Numbered from the stretch's first letter, positions 17,098-27,336 are shown. The stretch is 54,197 nucleotides of DNA from Fidelibacterota bacterium (GCA_013203185.1 JABMOS010000009.1:1-54197); one strand, 5' to 3'. Notes: generated by a model not told the origin, from the sequence alone. Translations and numbers: made by a program.

Positions 17098-18129
17098 ATG
17101 AGTACTGATAGAACTGGGGAGCAGAGAAACTGGGAAGCCTTACGGTCTTTGCTGGTCGAAAATGACACATTCGTGTTCTCCACTCACTTACAACCAGATG
17201 CAGATGGAGTTGGCTCTGAGCTTGCTTTAGCGAGGTTTTTGACCTCCCTGGGTAAAACAGTTCACATCCTCAATCCATCACCTCTTCGCGTTAATCTTGA
17301 GTTTTTACCCAATGTCGATGAGATTCACGTTTACGATACTGGTAAACACGCAAAACTCGTTGAAAATTCAGATTTATTTATCGCCTTTGATATTGGCCAC
17401 TTCGATCGTTTGATGGACTTGAGCAAAGACCTTCAATCCATGGACATTACCAAGGTGAGTATTGATCACCATCCCGGAGATAAATCTCAGTTTGATATGT
17501 CATGTGATTTCCCCACAGCGAGTTCAACAGGTGTACTCATTTATGATCTTATTAACTCCATGGATGAACAGGCTAATTCTCGAACTGAGATCGCCATTCC
17601 AATCTACTCAGCCATGATGAGTGATACTGGGAACTTCAGGTTCAATAATACAGATCCAGAAACTTTATTGGCAGCCGCCCATTTGGTATCAGCTGGTGTA
17701 AAGCCATATGAGCTATACGTTTATCTGTATGAAGATTTAAATACTCCAGGGAGACTTCAAGTTATTCAGAAGCTCTTGAGTGAGTTGAAATATGACTGTG
17801 AAGGTAGATTAGCCTGGTCCGTCATCGATTTTGAAAATATTCGACCCTTAGGCGCTGCTCCTGATGACATGAACTCTCTGTCAGATTTTATTCGGTCAAT
17901 TAAAGGTGTTGAAGTTGGAGTTTCAATTACACAGATGGCAGGTAAAAAAGTTGATGTGAGCTTCAGATCGAAGGGAAAGATTCCCATAAACACAGTTGCC
18001 CAGTCATTTGGTGGTGGTGGGCATGCCTTTGCTGCGGGATGTCATGTTGATGGAACCCTTGAGGAAGCCGCGGCATTAATAGTGAAGAAAACTGTTGAAG
18101 CTATAGAAGCCTGGGATAAGAATGTCTAG
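17098..18129 (+). CDS. nrnA: DHH-family phosphoesterase (NrnA-like oligoribonuclease / pAp phosphatase)
   Basis: DHH/DHHA1 protein of 343 aa. HLQPDADGVGSELAL supplies the first metal ligands, IDHHPGD is the DHH motif and a nearby Asp lies in MSDTGNFRF. The C-terminal DHHA1 domain carries the substrate-binding GGGGHAFAAGC. Characterised NrnA proteins degrade short oligoribonucleotides and pAp; some relatives hydrolyse linear products of c-di-AMP, which may matter because a c-di-AMP synthase is encoded at 37648. It overlaps ispH by eight bases. GAGGT lies about 12 bases before ATG 17098. Confidence 0.88.
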   Translation: MSTDRTGEQRNWEALRSLLVENDTFVFSTHLQPDADGVGSELALARFLTSLGKTVHILNPSPLRVNLEFLPNVDEIHVYDTGKHAKLVENSDLFIAFDIGHFDRLMDLSKDLQSMDITKVSIDHHPGDKSQFDMSCDFPTASSTGVLIYDLINSMDEQANSRTEIAIPIYSAMMSDTGNFRFNNTDPETLLAAAHLVSAGVKPYELYVYLYEDLNTPGRLQVIQKLLSELKYDCEGRLAWSVIDFENIRPLGAAPDDMNSLSDFIRSIKGVEVGVSITQMAGKKVDVSFRSKGKIPINTVAQSFGGGGHAFAAGCHVDGTLEEAAALIVKKTVEAIEAWDKNV

Positions 18130-18979
18130 CGTCCTAAAAATAATGGTAGCGAAAGATGCAGGATTTTGCTTTGGGGTGAGAGATGCCATAGAAAAGGCCA
18201 GAGAAGTAGCCAGAGAGCATGGCAAGGTTTATATGCTGGGGGATATCGTTCATAATGAGCGTGTTGTGAAGGATCTGGCCAAGGAAAACGTTAACGTGGT
18301 TGATTCCCTAGAGCAGGTGAAAGATGCTCCAGTCCTTTTTAGAGCACATGGGACTATCCCTGAAATCTGGGCAGAAGCAGGTAAAAAAGAATTGGAAATA
18401 GTTGATGCTACCTGCCCTTTGGTCCATGAGATACACGATGAAATCAAAAAGCTTCACCTTGAAGGTAGAAAATTGATCATTATTGGTGACCATGGGCATG
18501 ATGAGGTGGTTGCCATTCAGGCACAGGTGCCACAAGCCATCATCATTGCTTCAATTAAAGAAGCTGAAGCCCTGCCGCGAATGAAAAAAGCCGGTGTCGT
18601 TTCTCAATCAACTCAAATGATCGAAAATGTACAGGAGATTATTGGCATCCTTTCCATGAAGATCTATGATTTGCGGTTTGTGAACACCGTTTGTTTCCCC
18701 ACCAGAAGAAATCAGAGCCAAATTAAAGAAATTGCTCCAAATGCTGATGTGATGATCATTGTCGGATCATATACTAGCGCCAATACCAAAAGATTGCACG
18801 AAGTATCACTCTCTTTGAATCCAAGATCCTATATGGTTGAAAATGCTTCTGATATACAGGAGAGCTGGTTTGACAAGGCCGAATCCGTGGGAATATCCGC
18901 AGGGGCGTCTTCACCAGATGATCTTATCGAAGAAGTCGTTGAACATTTGAATAACTTGCACGTGAAATCACGTGTGTAA
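18122..18979 (+). CDS. ispH: 4-hydroxy-3-methylbut-2-enyl diphosphate reductase
   Basis: IspH/LytB (285 aa) is the last MEP-pathway enzyme, an iron-sulfur protein making IPP and DMAPP from HMBPP. The three cluster cysteines are in AGFCFG, DATCPLV and NTVCFPT. Other family motifs are GDIVHNERVV and RAHGTIPE. The start overlaps the end of the DHH gene. dxs, the first enzyme of the same pathway, is at 20514, after the two PLP synthase genes. Confidence 0.95.
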   Translation: MSSVLKIMVAKDAGFCFGVRDAIEKAREVAREHGKVYMLGDIVHNERVVKDLAKENVNVVDSLEQVKDAPVLFRAHGTIPEIWAEAGKKELEIVDATCPLVHEIHDEIKKLHLEGRKLIIIGDHGHDEVVAIQAQVPQAIIIASIKEAEALPRMKKAGVVSQSTQMIENVQEIIGILSMKIYDLRFVNTVCFPTRRNQSQIKEIAPNADVMIIVGSYTSANTKRLHEVSLSLNPRSYMVENASDIQESWFDKAESVGISAGASSPDDLIEEVVEHLNNLHVKSRV

Positions 18980-19012
18980 ATACTGACATTATAAGTTTCT
19001 GGAGATTATGAA

Positions 19013-19894
19013 ATGACAAATGAGCTGTTCGAAGTAAAAACGGGATTGGCTGAAATGCTAAAGGGTGGTGTGATTATGGATGTCACGACACCTGAGCAGG
19101 CTAAAATTGCTGAACAAGCAGGTGCAGTGGCCGTAATGGCTCTGGAAAGAATTCCAGCAGACATTCGTAGGGATGGGGGCATTGCAAGGGCTTCAGATCC
19201 AAAAATGATTAAAGAAATTCAGCAAGCTGTATCAATACCTGTCATGGCCAAATGTCGGATCGGTCATTTTGCCGAGGCTCAAATACTTGAGGCTTTAGAG
19301 ATAGATTACATCGATGAGAGCGAGGTCTTGACGCCTGCTGATGAAGCCAATCATATCTGGAAGCACGATTTTAAAACTCCATTTGTCTGTGGTGCCACGA
19401 ATTTGGCAGAAGCATTGCGCCGGATTGGTGAGGGTGCAGCCTTGATACGAACCAAGGGTGAGCCTGGCACTGGGAACATTGTTGAAGCAGTCCGTCATAT
19501 GCGCACCATCACTACAGAGATTGCAAAATTAAGTACTTTAAGAACTGATGAACTTATGGCTGCTGCAAAAAACATGGGAGCTCCTTTCCATCTGGTTGCC
19601 CAGGTGGCGGAAACGGGTAAACTCCCTGTACCAAATTTTTCAGCAGGCGGTATTGCCACCCCAGCAGATGCTTCACTGATGATGCAGCTTGGCGCAGAGA
19701 CAATTTTTGTGGGATCCGGAATTTTTAAATCTGAGGACTCTGAGGCCATGGCTAAGGCCATCGTTCAGGCTGCAACTTTTTATGATAAACCGGAGAAGCT
19801 AGCTGAGATTTCCGCAGGTCTAGGCAAGGCCATGAAGGGCCTTGATATGATTGAAATTAATCCAGAAGACAGAATGCAAGATAGAGGTTGGTAG
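19013..19894 (+). CDS. pdxS: Pyridoxal 5'-phosphate synthase, PdxS subunit
   Basis: PdxS (293 aa) condenses ribose 5-phosphate, glyceraldehyde 3-phosphate and ammonia to PLP in a 12-mer with PdxT. The (beta/alpha)8 barrel shows [18 protein letters not shown] with the catalytic Lys, [13 protein letters not shown], and the C-terminal MQDRGW. RBS GGAG precedes ATG 19013. The gene is among the most conserved in the window. Confidence 0.97.
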   Translation: MTNELFEVKTGLAEMLKGGVIMDVTTPEQAKIAEQAGAVAVMALERIPADIRRDGGIARASDPKMIKEIQQAVSIPVMAKCRIGHFAEAQILEALEIDYIDESEVLTPADEANHIWKHDFKTPFVCGATNLAEALRRIGEGAALIRTKGEPGTGNIVEAVRHMRTITTEIAKLSTLRTDELMAAAKNMGAPFHLVAQVAETGKLPVPNFSAGGIATPADASLMMQLGAETIFVGSGIFKSEDSEAMAKAIVQAATFYDKPEKLAEISAGLGKAMKGLDMIEINPEDRMQDRGW

Positions 19895-19903
19895 GGAGAG
19901 ACT

Positions 19904-20506
19904 TTGGAAGTTAGACCTGAATACGAAGAATTAACGATTGGTGTAGTTGCTTTACAGGGCAGCTTTGCTAAACATGCTTTCAGCATGGGCAAGCTTGGTA
20001 TCAAGAGTCGAGCTGTTCGTGAACCCGAGGACTTAAAGCTTATCGATGCACTGATTCTTCCCGGCGGTGAATCAACCACCATGTCACTCCTCCTTGAGGA
20101 GGAAGGCTTGTGGGAGCCTATGAACGAGGTATTGGGGACAATGCCTGTATTTGGGACTTGTGCCGGAGCTATACTTCTAGGACAACAGATAGATGATGAC
20201 AGGGTTCGCTGTTTTGAGAAAATTGATTACAAAGCAGAACGAAACGCATTTGGACGTCAAATTGAATCCTTCAAGACATCTCTTATTATTCCTACCATCT
20301 TAGACCACGACTTTCATGCCATTTTCATACGTGCTCCTAAATTTAGGGAAATCCAACCAAACGTCATGTCACTGGCAGTATTTGGTGCAGACCCGGTTCT
20401 ATTGAGACAGGACAATATATTGGTAGCCTCCTTTCACCCTGAGCTGACTGAAGATCCAGGCATTCACAAATATTTTGTGGATGAAATTGTTTTAAAATCG
20501 AGGTAA
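19904..20506 (+). CDS. pdxT: Pyridoxal 5'-phosphate synthase glutaminase, PdxT subunit
   Basis: Class I glutamine amidotransferase (200 aa) supplying ammonia to PdxS. The family motif PGGESTTMS, the nucleophile motif FGTCAGAILLG and the C-terminal His/Glu pair in SFHPELT are present. The likely start is TTG 19904, preceded by GGGAGAG at 19894-19900; no ATG occurs early enough to retain the conserved ALQGSFAKH region. It follows pdxS after nine bases. Confidence 0.94.
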   Translation: MEVRPEYEELTIGVVALQGSFAKHAFSMGKLGIKSRAVREPEDLKLIDALILPGGESTTMSLLLEEEGLWEPMNEVLGTMPVFGTCAGAILLGQQIDDDRVRCFEKIDYKAERNAFGRQIESFKTSLIIPTILDHDFHAIFIRAPKFREIQPNVMSLAVFGADPVLLRQDNILVASFHPELTEDPGIHKYFVDEIVLKSR

Positions 20507-20513
20507 TCTGTTC

Positions 20514-22391
20514 ATGTCAGATAAATATAAGTTGTTAAATACAATAGATTCTCCTGCTGATATGAAATCGCTATCCATGGAGAGTTTGCTCCAGTTGTGC
20601 CAGGAAGTGCGGGATTACACTATTGAAATTGTGTCTGAAACCGGCGGTCACCTGGCGCCGACCCTTGGAGTAGTTGAGCTATCAGTGGCACTTCATAAGG
20701 TATTTGACTCACCTAAGGACAAAATCATCTGGGATGTGGGCCATCAGGCCTATGCTCACAAAATCCTTACTGGAAGACGGGATGCGCTCAAGACTATTCG
20801 TCAGTATGGTGGTATCAGCGGGTTTTGTAAGCCCCTGGAAAGTGACCATGATATTTATGGTGCTGGTCACGCATCAACGTCTATATCTGCTGGCGTTGGA
20901 TTTGCGATAGCGCGAGATTTGAAGGGTGAGAAGCACCAGGTTATCTCTGTTATTGGCGATGGGGCATTGACTGGAGGATTATCATTTGAAGGTCTAAATA
21001 ATCTTGGGCACCTGAGAACCCGGATGATGATCATCCTCAATGACAATGAGATGTCCATCTCACCCAACGTGGGTGCCATGTCGAAATATCTTTCAAAAAT
21101 TACTACCAATCCGTTGTATAACCGTGTCAGGGACGAGCTCTGGAATGTGACCGGGAAACTTCCCATTGGGAAAAATACTGTTCGAACCGGGATGAAAAAA
21201 ATTGAGGAAAGTCTCAAGAATTTATTGGTACCTGGAGTCATTTTTGACGAAATGGGCATTCGCTATTTCGGACCCATAGATGGCAATGATTTACCCCTTT
21301 TGATTTCTACTTTGGAAAATATCAAAGATATTAATACACCTGTATTACTGCATATCATTACTAAAAAGGGTTTGGGCTTTGCCCAAGCAGAAGAAAATCC
21401 AACAAAATTTCATGGGATTGGTCCTGCAGCCAAGCCTGGTCAGGCCAGTACAAAGAATGACGTTCCGCCATTTCTCAATGTTTTTGGGGATGAGCTGACT
21501 TCGCTGGCAAAAAACGATAAACGAATTGTGGCAGTTACGGCTGCCATGCGTGAGGGAACAGGGTTGACTGGTTTTGCCAAGGAATATCCCAATCGTTTCT
21601 ACGATGTTGGGATTGCCGAGGGACATGCCGTGACTTTCGCAGCAGCACTCGCATCTCGTGGTCTTAAGCCGGTTGTAGCTATTTATTCAACCTTCCTGCA
21701 ACGTGCCTACGACATGCTTGTCCATGATATTGCTGTCCAAAAATTACCTGTCATATTTATGCTTGATAGGGCTGGATTGGTGGGCGAGGATGGGCCTACA
21801 CACCATGGGGTTTTGGATCTTGCGTATCTATCCAGTATTCCTGGAGTAGTTGTAGCAGCGCCCCGAAATGGTGAGGAACTGCGTCATATGATGCAGACAG
21901 CACTGGCACATGAGGATGGTCCTTTCTTTATTCGTTATCCCAAAGCCACAGCGGTAAAAAATAGAAAATCAGTTAAGAGTAAGGCAGTTGAAATAGGCAA
22001 GTGGGAGACACTTTCAGAAGGCGAAGATATAGCTATTATTGCAGTGGGATCCATGAACCCTGTGGTGGAGAAAGCAGTTAAAATATTGGATGCTGAAGGT
22101 GTTAAAGTCAGTTATGTCGACGCCAAATTTATAAAGCCCTTTGATGAGGAGATGCTCTTGTCTCTCCTGAACTCAAATAAGCATGTCGTTGTTGTGGAAG
22201 AGAACAATTACCCTGGTAGTCTTTCTCAGACCATAAAGGCATTTGCAGAGCCTCTGGAGAAGCGCGCCAGAATACACTCGCATACACTTCCAGACAGATT
22301 TGTGACACATGGATCAAGGGCACAATTGCTGGCCGAGGTTAAGCTGACCTCTGAAGATATTGCTGCATCAATTCTTAAATTGAATAAATAA
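20514..22391 (+). CDS. dxs: 1-deoxy-D-xylulose-5-phosphate synthase
   Basis: Thiamine diphosphate enzyme (625 aa) joining pyruvate and glyceraldehyde 3-phosphate to DXP, the first MEP-pathway step. Features include TGGHLAPTLGVVEL, GDGALTGG with the TPP/Mg motif ending in LNDNEMS, and the transketolase pyrimidine-binding domain with DRAGLVGEDGPTHHG. Length matches the family. It lies seven bases after pdxT. PdxST does not need DXP for PLP, so the adjacency is not a direct substrate link. Confidence 0.96.
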   Translation: MSDKYKLLNTIDSPADMKSLSMESLLQLCQEVRDYTIEIVSETGGHLAPTLGVVELSVALHKVFDSPKDKIIWDVGHQAYAHKILTGRRDALKTIRQYGGISGFCKPLESDHDIYGAGHASTSISAGVGFAIARDLKGEKHQVISVIGDGALTGGLSFEGLNNLGHLRTRMMIILNDNEMSISPNVGAMSKYLSKITTNPLYNRVRDELWNVTGKLPIGKNTVRTGMKKIEESLKNLLVPGVIFDEMGIRYFGPIDGNDLPLLISTLENIKDINTPVLLHIITKKGLGFAQAEENPTKFHGIGPAAKPGQASTKNDVPPFLNVFGDELTSLAKNDKRIVAVTAAMREGTGLTGFAKEYPNRFYDVGIAEGHAVTFAAALASRGLKPVVAIYSTFLQRAYDMLVHDIAVQKLPVIFMLDRAGLVGEDGPTHHGVLDLAYLSSIPGVVVAAPRNGEELRHMMQTALAHEDGPFFIRYPKATAVKNRKSVKSKAVEIGKWETLSEGEDIAIIAVGSMNPVVEKAVKILDAEGVKVSYVDAKFIKPFDEEMLLSLLNSNKHVVVVEENNYPGSLSQTIKAFAEPLEKRARIHSHTLPDRFVTHGSRAQLLAEVKLTSEDIAASILKLNK

Positions 22392-22412
22392 TTATTGGAA
22401 ATGGGTGTAGGT

Positions 22413-24074
22413 ATGCCAAATCAATCTTACCAGGAGAGCCTGAATCGCTGGAAACAGAACATTGCTGAATCCAAGGAACGAGAGTATGACTATGATACGG
22501 TCTCTGGTTTACCCAATGAATTATTATATCTGCCTGATGAAGAGAATGAAAATTTAGATCAATATATGGAAAAAATTGGATTCCCTGGAGAATACCCTTT
22601 CACCAGGGGGGTCCACCCAAATATGTATCGAGGTCGATTGTGGACCATGAGGCAATTTGCCGGGTTTGGAACTCCAGAGGATACCAATAAACGTTTCAAA
22701 TTCTTACTGGGACAGGGGCAGACTGGTCTGAGTGTCGCATTTGATATGCCCACACTCATGGGCTACGATTCAGATCATGCGCTCTCCCTGGGTGAAGTAG
22801 GTCATTGCGGTGTTTCAATTAATTCAATTGATGATATGATGACCCTGTTTGATGGTATTCCACTAGACCAGGTCTCAACATCTATGACTATCAATGGACC
22901 TGCCATCATCCTCCTGGCCATGTATGTAGTAGTTGGAGAGCGGCAGGGTATTTCCTCTGATAAGCTACATGGCACGCTACAAAACGACATTCTTAAGGAA
23001 TACATCGCACAGAAGGAATTTATTTTCCCGCCTGAACCATCCATGCATATCATCACAGATATGATTGAATGGTGTACGGATTATATGCCTGCCTATAACA
23101 CCATTTCAATATCTGGATATCATATTCGAGAAGCGGGATCAACTGCAGCTCAAGAATTGGCATTTACCCTGGCTGATGGATTTGCCTACGTTGAGGCGGC
23201 TATTGAAAGGGGACTGGATGTAGACAAGTTTGCCCGTCGACTGAGTTTCTTTTTTAACTCACATATAGACTTCTTTGAGGAAATTGGAAAATTTAGAGCC
23301 GCCAGACGAATTTATGCAAAACGCATGAAGGAAAAGTATGGCGCTAAGGATCCAAGATCCTGGATGCTCCGGTTCCATACTCAGACTGCTGGACATAGTC
23401 TCACGGCACCTCAACCTGAAAATAACATCGTTAGAACTGCCTACGAGGCGCTTGCAGGCGTTTTAGGAGGAACACAGTCACTCCACACCAACTCAATGGA
23501 CGAAGTGCTGGCGTTGCCCACAGAGAAAAGTGTGGAAATAGCCTTGAGGACCCAACAGGTGATAGCATATGAGACTGGAGTTGGTTCTACCATTGATCCA
23601 CTTGGTGGCTCTTATTATGTAGAAGCAATGACTGATAAGATGGAATCTGAAGCAGAAAAATATTTTGAAACCATCGATGAACTGGGTGGAGTAGTGGCCG
23701 CTATTGAAGTGGGCTACTTTCAAAGAGAAATCGGCAAAGCTGCCTATGATGTCGCCAAGAAATATGATGCGAAGAAGCGAGTCATCGTTGGGGTGAATGC
23801 TTTTATTCGTGAAAATGAGACAATTGATATCCCCGTTCTCAAAATTGATAAATCTGTGGAAGAAAAACAGGTCTCTAAAGTCAAAGCGTTAAGGACACTC
23901 AGAAATCAGGATAATACGGCGAAGGCATTGGCTGATCTAACACAGGCCTGTGAATCTGGCGCTAACGTAATGCCACCTTTACTTGAGGCTGTGCGACAAT
24001 CAGCCACACTTGGAGAAATGGTGGATGCCATGAAGGCTGTTTACGGAACCTACACTGAAACCCCTGTATTTTAA
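22413..24074 (+). CDS. B12-dependent acyl-CoA mutase large subunit (isobutyryl-CoA mutase-like)
   Basis: Catalytic TIM-barrel subunit (553 aa from ATG 22413) of the methylmalonyl-CoA mutase superfamily. The C-terminal B12-binding domain is missing, so a separate small subunit is needed and is not in the window. Family motifs [31 protein letters not shown] and [11 protein letters not shown] are intact. Two residues that separate subfamilies are visible: Phe82 (RQFAG) and Gln200 (YIAQK). By alignment these correspond to Tyr89 and Arg207 of methylmalonyl-CoA mutase and match Phe and Gln of isobutyryl-CoA mutase. Annotation as MCM would therefore be doubtful. ATG 22401 or TTG 22395 are alternative starts. 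Confidence 0.85.
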   Translation: MPNQSYQESLNRWKQNIAESKEREYDYDTVSGLPNELLYLPDEENENLDQYMEKIGFPGEYPFTRGVHPNMYRGRLWTMRQFAGFGTPEDTNKRFKFLLGQGQTGLSVAFDMPTLMGYDSDHALSLGEVGHCGVSINSIDDMMTLFDGIPLDQVSTSMTINGPAIILLAMYVVVGERQGISSDKLHGTLQNDILKEYIAQKEFIFPPEPSMHIITDMIEWCTDYMPAYNTISISGYHIREAGSTAAQELAFTLADGFAYVEAAIERGLDVDKFARRLSFFFNSHIDFFEEIGKFRAARRIYAKRMKEKYGAKDPRSWMLRFHTQTAGHSLTAPQPENNIVRTAYEALAGVLGGTQSLHTNSMDEVLALPTEKSVEIALRTQQVIAYETGVGSTIDPLGGSYYVEAMTDKMESEAEKYFETIDELGGVVAAIEVGYFQREIGKAAYDVAKKYDAKKRVIVGVNAFIRENETIDIPVLKIDKSVEEKQVSKVKALRTLRNQDNTAKALADLTQACESGANVMPPLLEAVRQSATLGEMVDAMKAVYGTYTETPVF

Positions 24075-24092
24075 AAGGATATTGATCCCCAA

Positions 24093-24887
24093 ATGATAGA
24101 TATTCATAATCATATGCTTCCGGCAGTAGATGATGGTGCCAAAAATGATGATATGGCACTATCTATGCTAAAAGAGGCCGTGAAGCAGGGAGTGGAACAT
24201 CTTGTATTAACACCACATCTGTATGAAGCTGACATAATCAAGGGGACTGGAGAGTGGAAGGCTAAGATTGAGAAAGGCAAACACACGGTTATGGAGCTTG
24301 TTAAAGCCCATGAGCTTCCCGTTGAAGTCACAGTTGCTGCAGAAGTTCGATACCAGGATATGTTGCCAATCATACTTGAAGAACTTGAAGTCCTTATCGG
24401 TGGTAAATACATTCTGCTTGAATTCTCATTCCATTCGGTACCAAATAATCTTGAGCGAATCATTTATGAAATCACACGCAAGGGAATTATACCAATTATT
24501 GCTCATCCCGAGCGAATTAAACCATGGCAACAAGACCCAAAAAGACTGGAAGAGTTGATTAATATGGGCTGTCCGACACAATTGGATATCGGGTCATTTC
24601 TTGGTTCGCTAGGACCAAACACGGAAAAACTCGCACATTTTCTTTTTGACAGAGATGCAGTGCATCTTGTTGGAAGTGATAGTCATAATTTAGAAGCAAG
24701 ACCACTTTACTCAAAACCTGGATATGACTGGTTATCAGAGAGATACGGGGCTGAGTACGCAGATTTATTGCTAAAGGAAAATCCAGGAAAAATTCTTCGC
24801 GGTGATCCCGTTGAGGTCTATCCCGTAAATCTTGAACCGGCGGCGATGTCGATGAAAGATAAACTTTTGAATATGTTTAAATCATAA
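24093..24887 (+). CDS. CpsB/YwqE-type PHP-domain phosphatase
   Basis: PHP-superfamily protein (264 aa) resembling the manganese-dependent tyrosine phosphatases CpsB, Wzb-alternative and YwqE, which dephosphorylate bacterial tyrosine kinases in capsule control. Metal-binding motifs in order are DIHNHMLPAVDDG at the N-terminus, LVLTPHL, a central EVRYQD Glu, IAHPER and GSDSHN. No polysaccharide kinase or capsule operon is next to it, so its target is unknown. RBS AAGGA precedes ATG 24093 by about 12 bases. Confidence 0.87.
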   Translation: MIDIHNHMLPAVDDGAKNDDMALSMLKEAVKQGVEHLVLTPHLYEADIIKGTGEWKAKIEKGKHTVMELVKAHELPVEVTVAAEVRYQDMLPIILEELEVLIGGKYILLEFSFHSVPNNLERIIYEITRKGIIPIIAHPERIKPWQQDPKRLEELINMGCPTQLDIGSFLGSLGPNTEKLAHFLFDRDAVHLVGSDSHNLEARPLYSKPGYDWLSERYGAEYADLLLKENPGKILRGDPVEVYPVNLEPAAMSMKDKLLNMFKS

Positions 24888-24903
24888 ATAGGAGTTAAAT
24901 CCA

Positions 24904-25323
24904 TTGAATAGTAAAAAACTCAAATTTGTTATCGGCTCTCTTGTCATTATTGCTGCAGTCATTGTCTTGGCAGTTCAAGGTATGAAAGAAGATAAAACCA
25001 TGTCCTACTCAAAAAGCGTAAGCGAGGTTATGATGCTTGGCTCACGAGCTCAGGCGTTGACTCTCAAGGTAAATGGTGACCTGAAAAAGGGGAGTATTGT
25101 TCGCAATAACCTGGATCTGGATTTTATCATTACGGAGGGTGACTCTGAATTGGGCATCCACTATATAGGTAAAGACCCTATTCCAGATACATTTAACAAT
25201 GATATGGACGCTGAAGTCATTGTTTCAGGAAAACTGCAACAAGATGGTGTTTTCCATGCAGAACGTATTCAAGCGAAATGTGCTTCAAAGTATGAAGCTG
25301 ATTATTCTTCCCCTGAGATTTAA
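24904..25323 (+). CDS. ccmE: Cytochrome c maturation protein CcmE, CxxxY type
   Basis: Periplasmic haem chaperone (139 aa) with an N-terminal signal anchor (FVIGSLVIIAAVIVLAV) and the OB-fold CcmE domain. The haem-binding site is CASKY at residues 126-130. Canonical CcmE has a His in HxxxY at this place; here it is Cys126, with the Tyr kept. This is the CxxxY variant known from Desulfovibrio and archaea, described there in systems lacking CcmG and CcmH. The start is probably TTG 24904 with AGGAG at 24890-24894. It opens the ccm cluster. Confidence 0.9.
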   Translation: MNSKKLKFVIGSLVIIAAVIVLAVQGMKEDKTMSYSKSVSEVMMLGSRAQALTLKVNGDLKKGSIVRNNLDLDFIITEGDSELGIHYIGKDPIPDTFNNDMDAEVIVSGKLQQDGVFHAERIQAKCASKYEADYSSPEI

Positions 25324-25350
25324 AAAACGATATAGTTAGGATCTAGTTAA

Positions 25351-27336
25351 ATGGCTGATTTAGGAAACATCCTTTTATTTTTTCTGTTCCCGGTAAGTGT
25401 CTTTACCGCACTCACCGCATTAGCGGCAGGAGTGACAAAACGCAGAGGGCTATTAGAAGCTGCCAGACGAGGCGCATATGCTGCCTTTGGTGTGACAACG
25501 CTTGCAGTCCTCGCTCTCGAATATTTATTAATAACCAGTGACTTTTCAGTTGAGTATGTAGCCAGCAACACCAATTATGCTTTACCATTATTCTACAAGA
25601 TTGTAGCACTGTGGGCTGGGCATAACGGCTCCCTGTTGTTATGGACATGGATTGTAACCATATTCAGTGCCATTGTTGCCTACCAACACCGTCACAAGAA
25701 CAATGATCTCATGCCATATGTCCTTTTTGTTATGGCTTCCACTATGGTTTTCTTTTCCATTTTAAGTGTTTTTATTTCTAATCCGTTCCAGACACTTTAC
25801 CAGGAATTCGGAAATACTTTACAGGAATTTACTGCTCGTGATGGACATGGACTGAATCCATTACTTCAGCATCCTGCAATGATAATTCACCCGCCCATTC
25901 TGTTTATCGGCTATGTGGGATCCGTTGTACCCTTTGCCTTCGCAATTGCAGCCCTGATTACAGGCAAGCTCGGTGCAGGCTGGATTCACACCACCCGACG
26001 CTGGGCACTTACTACCTGGGGCTTTCTTGCCGTAGGTATCGTGCTAGGCGGAAAATGGGCATATGTTGAGCTCGGCTGGGGTGGTTACTGGGCCTGGGAT
26101 CCAGTTGAAAATGCTTCCCTGCTGCCATGGTTGACATCAACAGCCTACTTGCACTCTGTAATGATTCAAGAACGCAAGGGTATGTTAAAAGTCTGGAATA
26201 TGGCACTGGTAATTGCCACATACTTACTTTCAATATTTGGTACTTTTCTGACTCGTAGTGGTATTGTGAGCTCGGTTCACGCTTTTGCCAATTCCGGATT
26301 GGGACCAGCGTTTGCCATCTTTTTAAGTATGGGAATAATCTTTAGCGTTACGCTACTCTTGTATCGCCGCAAGGATCTAAAGCCAGATGAAGAGATGGAA
26401 TCACTTGTTTCCAGAGAAAGTGGATTCCTGTTTAACAATTTGCTATTCCTGCTAGCGACTATTGCAGTATTGTGGGGAACCTTGTTCCCTGTCATTAGTG
26501 AGTTGTTTACTGGGGATCAGATCACTGTAGGCCCTCCCTGGTTCAATAATATTATGATTCCTATTGGCCTGGCGCTATTACTGCTGACTGGCGTTGGACC
26601 GCTATTGGCCTGGCGGCACACCTCTGTTGAAACCCTGAAACGCAGCTTTGGCTGGCCTATATTAGGGAGCGCCATACTGGTTGCTGTGCTAATGGCATTC
26701 GGTATACGTGATGGTTGGGCTCTAGGCTCTTTTGCAATCTCCTTTTTTGTCATGTGGACCATTGTTGTAGAGTTTGTGAAGGGTGCTAATATTCGCAAAA
26801 AGAATTCCGGTGAGAATTTTCTGGTTGCCATGTATATGCTTTCGCGTAAAAATACTCGAAGATATGGTGGCTATTTGATCCATGCTGCCATCGTTCTCAT
26901 GTTTGTGGGATTTACTGGTAATGCGTTTAACTCTGAGACACGTGCTGAAGTGGGAGAGGGTGACTCGTTTCAATTGGGTCCATACACATTTAACGCCATG
27001 AAAATTATCGAATCTCAAAACGAAAATTACTCATCACAAACACTTGAGATGGAAATGTACAAAGAAGATCGGCTTATCTATGTCATCTCACCGGAAAAGC
27101 GATTCTATTTTGCATCTGAGCAACCTTCTACAGAAGTTGACATCTATTCAACTCTTCGTGAAGATATTTATGCCGTGCTCTCAGGAATGAGTAATGATGG
27201 GACAAAAGTCATCGTCCAGGTTTATCGAAATCCATTTGTAAGCTTGGTTTGGATTGGGTCATTTATCCTGGCTTTGGGAACCCTGTTTGCCATGTTACCC
27301 AATCTGCGAGAATCTAAGGGGGGAGCCGAATTATGA
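25351..27336 (+). CDS. ccmF: Haem lyase CcmF
   Basis: Large polytopic membrane protein (661 aa) that transfers haem from CcmE to apocytochrome c. The tryptophan-rich periplasmic motif WGGYWAWDPVENASLLPWL is present, together with a preceding LWAGHNGSLLLW and many hydrophobic segments, and the C-terminal periplasmic loop is retained. Length is typical. It overlaps the next gene by four bases (ATGA). Confidence 0.95.
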   Translation: MADLGNILLFFLFPVSVFTALTALAAGVTKRRGLLEAARRGAYAAFGVTTLAVLALEYLLITSDFSVEYVASNTNYALPLFYKIVALWAGHNGSLLLWTWIVTIFSAIVAYQHRHKNNDLMPYVLFVMASTMVFFSILSVFISNPFQTLYQEFGNTLQEFTARDGHGLNPLLQHPAMIIHPPILFIGYVGSVVPFAFAIAALITGKLGAGWIHTTRRWALTTWGFLAVGIVLGGKWAYVELGWGGYWAWDPVENASLLPWLTSTAYLHSVMIQERKGMLKVWNMALVIATYLLSIFGTFLTRSGIVSSVHAFANSGLGPAFAIFLSMGIIFSVTLLLYRRKDLKPDEEMESLVSRESGFLFNNLLFLLATIAVLWGTLFPVISELFTGDQITVGPPWFNNIMIPIGLALLLLTGVGPLLAWRHTSVETLKRSFGWPILGSAILVAVLMAFGIRDGWALGSFAISFFVMWTIVVEFVKGANIRKKNSGENFLVAMYMLSRKNTRRYGGYLIHAAIVLMFVGFTGNAFNSETRAEVGEGDSFQLGPYTFNAMKIIESQNENYSSQTLEMEMYKEDRLIYVISPEKRFYFASEQPSTEVDIYSTLREDIYAVLSGMSNDGTKVIVQVYRNPFVSLVWIGSFILALGTLFAMLPNLRESKGGAEL

